A stretch of DNA of 64,000 nucleotides. Source: a virus. Where the stretch lies: positions 1 to 64,000 of the IMG/VR virus record IMGVR_UViG_3300043464_002317; one strand, 5' to 3'. The stretch's first letter is position 1; each line of letters begins with the position of its first letter. Made by a program: the position numbers and the translations under genes. The notes under the pieces are model-generated. The model saw nothing but the letters and a program-made list of their open reading frames with translations. It made no database searches and had not been told where the DNA came from. Below are positions 41,101 through 49,037 of the stretch, piece by piece.

Positions 41101-44100
41101 GGAACAGCATCTTGTTTTTCTATTTTAGCTAAATCGGCAGATATTGAATCAGTTACTGTAGACTTAGGTACTGCAAGATTAGAATATGAAAAGAAGTGTG
41201 CATACACAGCTAAATGTGATTTACAAATTTTTAAAGATGTAAAGTGCAATCCTGTTCCATTTTCAGAAGGAAAATTTGCATATTGGGAATCAATAGAAAA
41301 ATATCCAGACAACTCTTATTTATATAACAGTACTAACTTAGTTATAAATGAAGATGATATTCCATTAGATATACAAACAGAATTTGAAGATGTATTTACA
41401 AGTGATACTTTAGAAAATGGAGATTATGAATTGAACTTAGAAACTACAGATTTTAGATGCAAACCTATTCGTCATTTTAAATTCCCAGATAGTTGTATAT
41501 CTCCAGAACACGATGGTAATTTAGAATTTGGATTACAACCAAACTTTAATAAAAATAAAGTGTTCCCTATAGGACTTTATTTAGATAACAAAATTATCAA
41601 TGCATTCTTAGATGTTGCAGCAAAACCAGAAAATGCTCTAATAACTCCAGAATTTAGAGATAAAATAGTCGGCTATGAAATCTTTATAGGTAACATGATG
41701 TTAAACAGAAGTATTATTGGAAAAGGTCTTTTGTACGATATGTATAAATACAAAGAAGATAATAAAGATGTTTTATTTTCTAACTTCCCATTCAATACTT
41801 TAGGTAATAATAAATTGCTCTATAAAGATATGAGTAGAGCAGAATTTATTGACCACCCTTACAACTCAACAGAAAACGATAGGTTCTCTTTCTTATCTCC
41901 AGATTTTAGTTTTGACAGACCAAATTTACCTTTTGAAATGAAAATAGAACATTTCAAAATAGGAAATAGCCGAGGAAGATTTGCACAAGTAGAGGGACAT
42001 TCTAAAATGGTTCTACTTACTAAGAATGCTGAAATTATTGCTGCCGTATTAGCAGGATTAGAAGAAGCACTTTTAATAGTTACAAAAACACTAGATAGCT
42101 TAGTTGTAGCAGGGACAGGAACATTTGGTATAGGCGTATCAATTGCAGCTATATCAGCTACATTAGCAGCAGAATTAGTAGCTTCGTTTACATATCGAGG
42201 AGCTCAAAAAACATTCCAATGGTTACAAATATTTGACCAAAACGGGATACCAAATAATTTCGCTTCTTATTACGCTTCAGAAGGTTTATACAATGGATTT
42301 TCTTGTAGCGGAACAGAAGGGAATTTATTGCGAGGTCTACAAGGCAAACAATATATTCGTAATGGAAGATATTTATTCAATGAAAATTTTGAAGAAACTC
42401 GTATAAATAATTTTAACAGAGAAAGTTCTGTTTATTTGAACTTAGGAAAAGATTTTAAATTAGAATATCCGTCTCAAATAAAAACATACGATGATTCAAG
42501 AATTGATGAAGCTCCATCAGAAACAGAAGGAGAAGAAAGAAAAACATCAACAGAACAAATAAGAAATATTGCATCTGCATATGTATCTTTAAAAAATTAT
42601 ACTCCAGCTCAACATGGAACTATTAATTCTATCAGTTGGATAAGTACAAGTTACTGCGGTGATTTAACAAAAGAAAACACATGTGATACAGTTTTCGGTG
42701 GAGATACTTTTATTGTTAGACATACAGTTAAAAGAAAGTTTCCTTTCTTTATAGCTCCGATGATTAATGGTATAAATTCATTACCATCTTTAACACCTTT
42801 CAGTTATTCTTTACAAAGAAACATAGGAGCACCACGTTACTACGTTGATTATAAAACAGGACAAGTACCATTACTAGGTTTAGTTTCTTTTCCACCAATA
42901 AAAAGCTATTATTACTTAGATAATCAGGAAACTTCTTTCTTGTATGTAAAAGATACATCTAAGTTCTATTTATACGAATACGGTATAGCAAGTTTTATTT
43001 GCGAAACAAGAATAAACGAGAATTTTAGATACGCTGAAAATAGCCGAGAAAGAGATTTTTGGGGTAATCAAAATGATTATATAGCTTGGACGCAAGAAGA
43101 AAATGTTCCTATATTTGAAGATAATTATTATTTTTATAACAACACTTATAGTGCAGATAATTATATCTATGCATGGAGAGCATTAAGGGCTGACTTTGAC
43201 CCAGTACAATCCGCTTGTCAAGTAAATCATTGGGACAGAACAATCTATAGTATAGAAGATAATAATGAGCAAGATAATATAGATAACTGGCGTATATTTT
43301 TACCAAATAATTTTAAGGATTTTGGTAATAAATATGGAACTTTTTACGGAGTTAAACCTATTGAATCTTTAAAGTTAGTAGCTCGATTTGAAAATGGCTT
43401 TGCTATTTATCCATCAACAGCTACAGTACAAAGTTCGGCAGGTGATGTAACATTAGGAACAGCTGGTCTTTTCCAAGTAAAACCTTCAGATTTTGTTGTA
43501 TCAGATTTAGGTTACGGAGGCACACAACAATCAGCTTGGCTAAGTACAGAATACGGTCATTTTTGGGTAGATGCAAAACGAGGAAGAGTTCATAGATTAG
43601 AAGTACAAGCAGCAGGACAAGAAGAAATCTCTAAGAACGGAATGAAAAACTGGTTCAGAGAAAATTTACCTTTCAATATCTTGAAACAATTCCCTAACAT
43701 GTCCGTAGAGATGTTAGACAACCCTTATAAAGGAATAGGTATTGTTCTCGGTTGGGACAGCAGACACGAAAGAGTCTTCTTAACTAAGAAAGATGTAAAA
43801 TTAAAACAACAATATTTAAATAATGTTGTTATAGAAGGATTAGATTTTTATCTAGTAACTATAGAAGACGAAGAAGAAGTAAAAACATTAATACAACCTT
43901 CAGATGAAACTTACTTTACAGATACAAGCTGGACTTTAGCTTACAGCCCAAATCTTAAAACTTGGATTTCATACTATACATTTAAACCTAATTATTTCGT
44001 ACCGTTCCAACATTATTTTCAAACAGGTATAAACTGGGGAGCTAATACAGGACTATGGTCGCACTTACTAACAGATAACACTTCTTTCCAAGTTTTTTAC

Positions 44101-44622
44101 GGTAACTTAGAACCTTGGAAATTAGAAATACCTTATAAGAGCGATGTGTATTCTAAATATGGAGAAGATATAAACTATTCTTTAGAAACATTACGTTATG
44201 AAAATGAAAACGATTTTAAACATATTGTTGCTAACTTCAACCATGTAGTTATCTATAACAATCAAGAAAGCACAGGGAAATTAAATTTAATAAGACAAAT
44301 TCCAAATAATGCTAGATTTATATGTAATTATCCTAAATACAATGTTTATAACTCAGTAGATATTTTAGCGACTAACGAATACCAAGATTGGAGTTTTAAT
44401 TATCTATTTGACAATATTAAAAACAATACAAACATTCCTATTTGGATTCATACTCCGAGTGCAGACGATAAAGTTTTAAATCAAAATGCGCACGATTATA
44501 GACCAACATTTAAAAACCTACTAAGAGGTAAATATTTCTTGGCACGATTTACTCAAGAAACAGAGTCAAGAATTAAATTCATCTACAAGTGGAGCAGTTT
44601 ACAAAATAAATTGTTTGATTAA
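38116..44622 (+). CDS. Giant muzzle/tail-stabilisation protein, 2168 aa
   Basis: The N-terminus (GFKGMNKDVPVDTNNQ, YTYMLNGNIESIDGNSVGIQ, NLLCTVFPEGYKV, YFLVNPDTN) follows the crAss/P22-gp10-like stabilisation pattern (G-x-N-x-D-x-x-P, LNG....GN....N, FP-GY). About residues 620-780 hold dense Cys clusters (ICCVCGEQDCDLAC, SSCIDCEVSEDCFVPC, NVCCPNCSSAEC), which may bind metal. A hydrophobic patch near 1295-1360 could insert in a membrane. It should form the tail nozzle at the virion tip. The stop overlaps the next gene's start (TAATG). Confidence 0.75.
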   Translation: MEKSNQNINQGFKGMNKDVPVDTNNQQTYTYMLNGNIESIDGNSVGIQNEQSNLLCTVFPEGYKVINYQLDITDDTVYYFLVNPDTNCSEIGKIRNIQNISNLSDTEILCGCGIKMVLAEGLETQEPTPICNYETVINDCDCNELEEGLRCLNFSINYPIDSEIKDEKCGKVLYFTDNYNERRRLEVDSLEQYYTKLEYCEEGDEDCNDCGTKEVQVCLNCTKMLVQAPFSIPCIDVKPIVNGGNLRHGLYVYYVAYSDKLGNELTRYMSVTGEIPVKDLNRNIYQQNELDAVTNLGIKLEVSNLDLNYKYFKIAVVEKTSVDGAVRYVTVGTYPIGENVVFHTANNLTTEEKLSRERLSLDFPQYKKSKYVQQIDNKLFFSDLEAQDEINLQPVVNLIGQFAKWRTVIAEEDIYKSSDLASKYRSNMRDEVIPYAIRFFTSDGYVTANFPLINRVAQDPNDLYFDNTHAADPQGTIETLLEEYKDSQIQPENTWEKDIVSTLVNGNSNCESLERIYKWQYYNTAIVEIDGFETVFSSEYPDCLTGETETLEDQDVTKYCISQYFTDQVGKIIISNFEEGEIFTTLEEYIEDHQNDPDPDANLDFADSGITTIKTSNYTSKICCVCGEQDCDLACEDSSCIDCEVSEDCFVPCIDDVVEVNSCDLSTLFPEGICGEPCYDESKSKASFVKLHKCENEISIVKTYKDCNTYDRQDEPVNCYIYQQTTGGFTNLNVCCPNCSSAECTNADGDSCEETSPGANDGDPCCEWEYAQVMDTSGTGNCRSSMEVYDRVANAYGGKTCATASNVFLNQISALTAHLIPYYTNAGATDLVTSVVAGYSGNYGTLATIKSCNAGIGKSQPTGETAIFDTNIHKNALWFKVENIPTGVDKIVLTISDLTNTPSGTTGKDCLMYSSYHRFSLYTTCGTPLAGGLVEEPAELVNDVNNSIDQPKAGVLCIDTLSLRDDPDVPITTIYIAIDAPYWINSADTDYGYVVGTASCFSILAKSADIESVTVDLGTARLEYEKKCAYTAKCDLQIFKDVKCNPVPFSEGKFAYWESIEKYPDNSYLYNSTNLVINEDDIPLDIQTEFEDVFTSDTLENGDYELNLETTDFRCKPIRHFKFPDSCISPEHDGNLEFGLQPNFNKNKVFPIGLYLDNKIINAFLDVAAKPENALITPEFRDKIVGYEIFIGNMMLNRSIIGKGLLYDMYKYKEDNKDVLFSNFPFNTLGNNKLLYKDMSRAEFIDHPYNSTENDRFSFLSPDFSFDRPNLPFEMKIEHFKIGNSRGRFAQVEGHSKMVLLTKNAEIIAAVLAGLEEALLIVTKTLDSLVVAGTGTFGIGVSIAAISATLAAELVASFTYRGAQKTFQWLQIFDQNGIPNNFASYYASEGLYNGFSCSGTEGNLLRGLQGKQYIRNGRYLFNENFEETRINNFNRESSVYLNLGKDFKLEYPSQIKTYDDSRIDEAPSETEGEERKTSTEQIRNIASAYVSLKNYTPAQHGTINSISWISTSYCGDLTKENTCDTVFGGDTFIVRHTVKRKFPFFIAPMINGINSLPSLTPFSYSLQRNIGAPRYYVDYKTGQVPLLGLVSFPPIKSYYYLDNQETSFLYVKDTSKFYLYEYGIASFICETRINENFRYAENSRERDFWGNQNDYIAWTQEENVPIFEDNYYFYNNTYSADNYIYAWRALRADFDPVQSACQVNHWDRTIYSIEDNNEQDNIDNWRIFLPNNFKDFGNKYGTFYGVKPIESLKLVARFENGFAIYPSTATVQSSAGDVTLGTAGLFQVKPSDFVVSDLGYGGTQQSAWLSTEYGHFWVDAKRGRVHRLEVQAAGQEEISKNGMKNWFRENLPFNILKQFPNMSVEMLDNPYKGIGIVLGWDSRHERVFLTKKDVKLKQQYLNNVVIEGLDFYLVTIEDEEEVKTLIQPSDETYFTDTSWTLAYSPNLKTWISYYTFKPNYFVPFQHYFQTGINWGANTGLWSHLLTDNTSFQVFYGNLEPWKLEIPYKSDVYSKYGEDINYSLETLRYENENDFKHIVANFNHVVIYNNQESTGKLNLIRQIPNNARFICNYPKYNVYNSVDILATNEYQDWSFNYLFDNIKNNTNIPIWIHTPSADDKVLNQNAHDYRPTFKNLLRGKYFLARFTQETESRIKFIYKWSSLQNKLFD

Positions 44623-47600
44623 TGAAAAATAATAAATTAATAAGGTTTAGTTTAGAGCAAAATGGAGGGTCTGCACCAAAGTTAATGCAAGAAGGAAGAT
44701 TTTCTAATTATAATTGGAAAGAAAATAGAGAATATAAAAAAAACCCAGCTAATTTAAATAGTAGAGGTGGACTTGATGTAGGTGTTTCAAAAAATTTACC
44801 ATTAGGATTTAGAAGTTCTGCTGGTGTAGAGTTTGATGAAGGTAAAGTTAATTACAGAGGAGGTTTAGGATATAATAATAAAGGTCTTGATATAAACACT
44901 AATTATAATAGCAGCGGCAAACTTAATGCGAGTGTTAATTATGATAGCCCTGTTGGTCTTAAAGCAGGTTTTAGATATAGTGATAATAAAGGAGAAAAAA
45001 CTTATAGTGGAAATTTAGGTTATAGTGGTGAAAAAATACCTATAGGTTTAAATACTGGTTATACACATACATCTGAAGGACATAATGCAAATGCTGACCT
45101 TAACTTTAATACAAAAAATATTAATGGAAATTTTGGGTACGAGTATAATCAAGAAGGTAATAAAAATTCATTTAATGCAGGAGTAAATATTCCATTTGCT
45201 AATAAAAAAGGAAACATAGGCATCAACAGTAAGTATAATATAGGAGATAAACAACCATCTGTTAATATAGGAACTACTTTTAAATTTAAAAACGGAGGGG
45301 ATGTAAGCGATAAAAAAGACACATTATCTAAATTAAAAAAAGCTTTATCTTTAAGAGAAAACTTAGGTAATCTTGATACTGAACAAGGATATAATACTCC
45401 ATTAAAACAAGTTTTAAGAACTGCAATAGGATTAGAAGGAAAAGATTATAGTAATAAACCTATGTCATCTATTGCTAGAGAGCAAGATGCTTTTAGAATG
45501 TATTTAGGATTACCTTCTAGAACAGGAGCATTTGAACAAACAGGTTCTAATAAATATAGAATAAGGGATTATGGTCAGTTGTATCCTGAAACTATGCCTT
45601 CAGATGAAGCAGTATTATATTCTAATAAAATAAATAAGGCTGTTGAAATGGATAAATCTCCTGTAGATTTAAACAAACTAGTAGAGTTAACTCCTTATGC
45701 GGATATACTTATGGGCACCCATAATGTTGTTAAAGATAAAGATGCTAAAGGAGAATATTTAAAATACTACGATAGATTTGATTTTGACCCTACAAGATAC
45801 GCAAATCAATTTATTGATAGAAATGTTAACCCAACTATTGGTAAATATTTAAAAAAAGCAACTCCTGTATTAGATGAATTAGAGAGTCTAATATTTAACC
45901 CTTTTGAACTAGAAGATAAAGTTTATTACAACCCTAAAACAAAATTACGTTCAGATATTATTTTACAACAAAATAGACAAAGAGTAGTTCCAGGACAACC
46001 AATAGCTATCCCAGCAGATTTTCAAAGTGGTGGAGAAATGATAAAAAGAAATCTTTGGGATAATATAGGGAGTACTTTTAAGTTTCAAAATGCAGGGCAA
46101 AAAAACTCAACATATACTTGGAGTACACAAGAAGCATCAAAACCAAAAGGGACAGATGTAAAAGCTCCAAATGACACAAATATTACCAAAACAGATGTAT
46201 TAACTGATAAAGCTCAATTAGACGAGTACCGAGATTTTCTAAAATCTAAATATAAAAAACAAGACGAAGAATATAATAATCTACCTCTTGTAAAAATGCA
46301 ATCTTTATATAGCGATAAAATAGAAAACTTCTCACCAGAGACTAGGTTTGGAGAAATCCCAGAAAATCCTACAACAGTAAATTTAACACAAGGTAGATTT
46401 AATACAGCAAAAGTACCAACCTATGTTATTGACCAAGCAATAGAATCAGCAAAAAGAAATAATAGACCAGTAGGAGAATTATTAGCTCTTATAGGAAGAG
46501 AATCTACATTTGGTCAACAAAAAAGTGACATGAGAGGTACTGCAAATAAAAAAGACTTAATTTCTGGTTGGAATCTAGCTGAAAAATATGAACCTTACGA
46601 TTACATGCGTTTTTTAGCAGATAAAGGTGTTGAAGGTATTATTGCTGAAAAAGATAGATTAAGAACATATTATGACTTTGACCCAAATGGAGGAAGAGAA
46701 CAAGTTTTTGATTATGTCAATAGAAACCCAAAATTACTTGAAGAGTATAAGAAAAAATTAGAATCTCAACCTCAAATAGGAAATCAAGATTATTTTGATT
46801 TAGCTTATGAATTTCTCAAAGACAAAGGAATTAAGAAGTACAATCCAGGAGACCCAAAATATGAAAGTATGTATAACGAAGATTTTCAAACATTGGAAAA
46901 AGAACCTGCATTACAAGAATATTTAAAAAGCAAAGGAGTTTCATTTTCAAATACAAAATATCAACAAGGAGGCAACATTAATATAAATTCATTACAAATG
47001 CAAAACAACAATAAATTACAAACACCTTCAGAAGCCGTTTATTCTGCATTAAGTAACTCGTACAATATAAATACAGATATGGGTTTACCAGAACTAACTA
47101 CTTTAGAGCAATTTAAAAACGGAGGTTATAAAGTTATTCGCACTAACGAAAGAAAAGGTAAGACTCATAAAGTCATAGCACCAGATGGAAAAGTGCAATA
47201 TTTTGGCGATGCAAAATTAGGACAACATCCAAGAGACCCAGAAAGAAAAAAAGCTTTCTATGCTCGCCATAAAAAGAATTTAGAAAAAAACCCTTTATTC
47301 AGAGCATTCGCACGAGAAACTTGGCAAGATGGAGGAGAATTAAATAAACTAGGAGTAGAAAATTCTTTGTGGAATAATATCAGAGAAAATAGAGGCAGCG
47401 GAAGAAAACCTACAAAAGAAATGTTAGAACAAGAAAAGAAAATTAAAGCTAAAGAAATGCAATCTGGTGGTAGCGTACAAGATAAAGAAATGGTAGATGG
47501 TATTGCAAATATATTATCACAAATCAAAGACAAATCAAATAGAAAACAAGTAGCAAAAAATATGATAAAAGACTTTAACAACGAAAATGTAAATTTTAAT

Positions 47601-48968
47601 TACGATAATTTTTTACAAGCTATTAATCTTGATAGATTAAAAAACGGAGGAGGAATAGATTTAAACGAACAATTTATAGTAGGAAACTATCAAGGAGGAG
47701 GTATAAATTTAGACCCATCTAAAAAAGGTACTTTTAAAGTGCAAGCTACGAGAATGGGAGTATCTGTTCAAGAAGCAGCCAATAAAATTTTATCTGCGCC
47801 AGAAGGTGAATATTCTCCAGAAATGAGACGTAAAGCTAATTTTGCTCGTAATTTTGCAAAACAAGATGGAGGCGTGATGGACGATATGGTATATATTAAC
47901 GGAGCTTGGTATGATAAAACTACAATGCAAAACGGAGGTAATAAACAACCAGCCTATTCTTGGAGTACACAACAAGCACCATCCCAAGCAAACACAAGTA
48001 TACGAATCCCTACAACTTCAAAAAACAGAGGAATCATCGCAAGACCGCTAGCAGATTTTAATAAAGAATTAGAAGAAAAAAGACAAAAAAATATTAAATT
48101 AGAACAAGAAAGAAAAGCAGCTATAAATAGAGCTAATTTAGCTCAAAGCACACAAGGATTTCCTACAACACCAGAAGAATTAGCTGCTCAAGTAGCAGTA
48201 GAAGAAAAATTTACTATACCTTATACGTCTCCGCTTGCACCTTTAAATTATTTTAATGTTTTTAAAGGGATTGGTAGTATGTCTAATGAGTTAGCATATG
48301 CCCCATTAAATGTTAAAAGAGGTGAATATTTAAAAGCTGCTACAGCTGTAGCGCAACCACTATTATTAGGACATATTGCAGGAGCACATGGAAATATAGC
48401 GGCTAATTTAGTAAATCCTGTTGCAGGTGTAAAAAATGCTGTTACATCGCTTGCAAAAGGAGAAATAATGCCAGCAGCACAAGTTGCAGCTAAAAATTTT
48501 CTTAAAAAGTATTCTTCAGAAAATCCAGATTTAATTGATTTACCGTATGCAATAGATAAAAGATTCGTAACCACCAAAGAAGTTACACCAACAGCACAAC
48601 AACCACTTGTAGGTCAAAACGGAGGTCTTACGCCTAAAAAAGCCAGAGAAATTTTGCATGATGGCACAGTACATGGAAAACCAATAACTGAGCAACAACG
48701 CAAATATTTTGGCTATATTTCGTCTAAAAAACAAGACGGTGGAGCTGTAACTATGACGGGTTACAGACAAGATTCTCCAGATGTAAATAACGCATTTAAC
48801 TATATACCAAGCAAGAATATTTCTATGGGTAACGTAGTTGGCGATGTAAATGCCGTGGATAGATTTGGGAATGTAACTACTATGAAACCTAACGAAAACT
48901 ATGTTTTTCCTAACGGAGGAGTATTAGAATATAGACCTAAAAAAGGAAGAGTAAAATTCTCTATGTAA
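44622..48968 (+). CDS. Giant cargo/ejection protein with beta-barrel-like and transglycosylase-like parts, 1448 aa
   Basis: Residues about 45-225 are a run of short amphipathic strands (LDVGVSKNLPLGFRSSAGVE, LDINTNYNSS, LNASVNYDSPVGLKAGFRYS, SVNIGTTFKF) that looks like an outer-membrane barrel. Around 605-700 VIDQAIESAKRNNRPVGELL then ALIGRESTFG resembles an SLT-type transglycosylase with a catalytic Glu. Later come small phage-virion modules: GKTHKVIAPDGKVQYFG...AFYARH, KKGTFKVQATRMGVSVQEAA and KKAREILHDGTVHGKPITEQ. At least a dozen xGG motifs separate the parts. Probably ejected with the DNA to open the envelope. Confidence 0.6.
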   Translation: MKNNKLIRFSLEQNGGSAPKLMQEGRFSNYNWKENREYKKNPANLNSRGGLDVGVSKNLPLGFRSSAGVEFDEGKVNYRGGLGYNNKGLDINTNYNSSGKLNASVNYDSPVGLKAGFRYSDNKGEKTYSGNLGYSGEKIPIGLNTGYTHTSEGHNANADLNFNTKNINGNFGYEYNQEGNKNSFNAGVNIPFANKKGNIGINSKYNIGDKQPSVNIGTTFKFKNGGDVSDKKDTLSKLKKALSLRENLGNLDTEQGYNTPLKQVLRTAIGLEGKDYSNKPMSSIAREQDAFRMYLGLPSRTGAFEQTGSNKYRIRDYGQLYPETMPSDEAVLYSNKINKAVEMDKSPVDLNKLVELTPYADILMGTHNVVKDKDAKGEYLKYYDRFDFDPTRYANQFIDRNVNPTIGKYLKKATPVLDELESLIFNPFELEDKVYYNPKTKLRSDIILQQNRQRVVPGQPIAIPADFQSGGEMIKRNLWDNIGSTFKFQNAGQKNSTYTWSTQEASKPKGTDVKAPNDTNITKTDVLTDKAQLDEYRDFLKSKYKKQDEEYNNLPLVKMQSLYSDKIENFSPETRFGEIPENPTTVNLTQGRFNTAKVPTYVIDQAIESAKRNNRPVGELLALIGRESTFGQQKSDMRGTANKKDLISGWNLAEKYEPYDYMRFLADKGVEGIIAEKDRLRTYYDFDPNGGREQVFDYVNRNPKLLEEYKKKLESQPQIGNQDYFDLAYEFLKDKGIKKYNPGDPKYESMYNEDFQTLEKEPALQEYLKSKGVSFSNTKYQQGGNININSLQMQNNNKLQTPSEAVYSALSNSYNINTDMGLPELTTLEQFKNGGYKVIRTNERKGKTHKVIAPDGKVQYFGDAKLGQHPRDPERKKAFYARHKKNLEKNPLFRAFARETWQDGGELNKLGVENSLWNNIRENRGSGRKPTKEMLEQEKKIKAKEMQSGGSVQDKEMVDGIANILSQIKDKSNRKQVAKNMIKDFNNENVNFNYDNFLQAINLDRLKNGGGIDLNEQFIVGNYQGGGINLDPSKKGTFKVQATRMGVSVQEAANKILSAPEGEYSPEMRRKANFARNFAKQDGGVMDDMVYINGAWYDKTTMQNGGNKQPAYSWSTQQAPSQANTSIRIPTTSKNRGIIARPLADFNKELEEKRQKNIKLEQERKAAINRANLAQSTQGFPTTPEELAAQVAVEEKFTIPYTSPLAPLNYFNVFKGIGSMSNELAYAPLNVKRGEYLKAATAVAQPLLLGHIAGAHGNIAANLVNPVAGVKNAVTSLAKGEIMPAAQVAAKNFLKKYSSENPDLIDLPYAIDKRFVTTKEVTPTAQQPLVGQNGGLTPKKAREILHDGTVHGKPITEQQRKYFGYISSKKQDGGAVTMTGYRQDSPDVNNAFNYIPSKNISMGNVVGDVNAVDRFGNVTTMKPNENYVFPNGGVLEYRPKKGRVKFSM

Positions 48969-49017
48969 ACAAATATTGTTATAAATTATGAAGTTCATAA
49001 CTTTTTTTGTATTTTTG
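48966..49017 (+). promoter_or_regulatory. Late composite promoter (cargo block)
   Basis: TAAAC (48966-48970, degenerate left half, overlapping the stop codon), AAATATT, GTTAT (48978-48982); 27 bp; TATTTTTG (49010-49017). Right half-site, spacing and -7 box are kept. The ATG is at 49038. Confidence 0.55.
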
Positions 49018-49037
49018 TCACCTCTCATTATAACATC

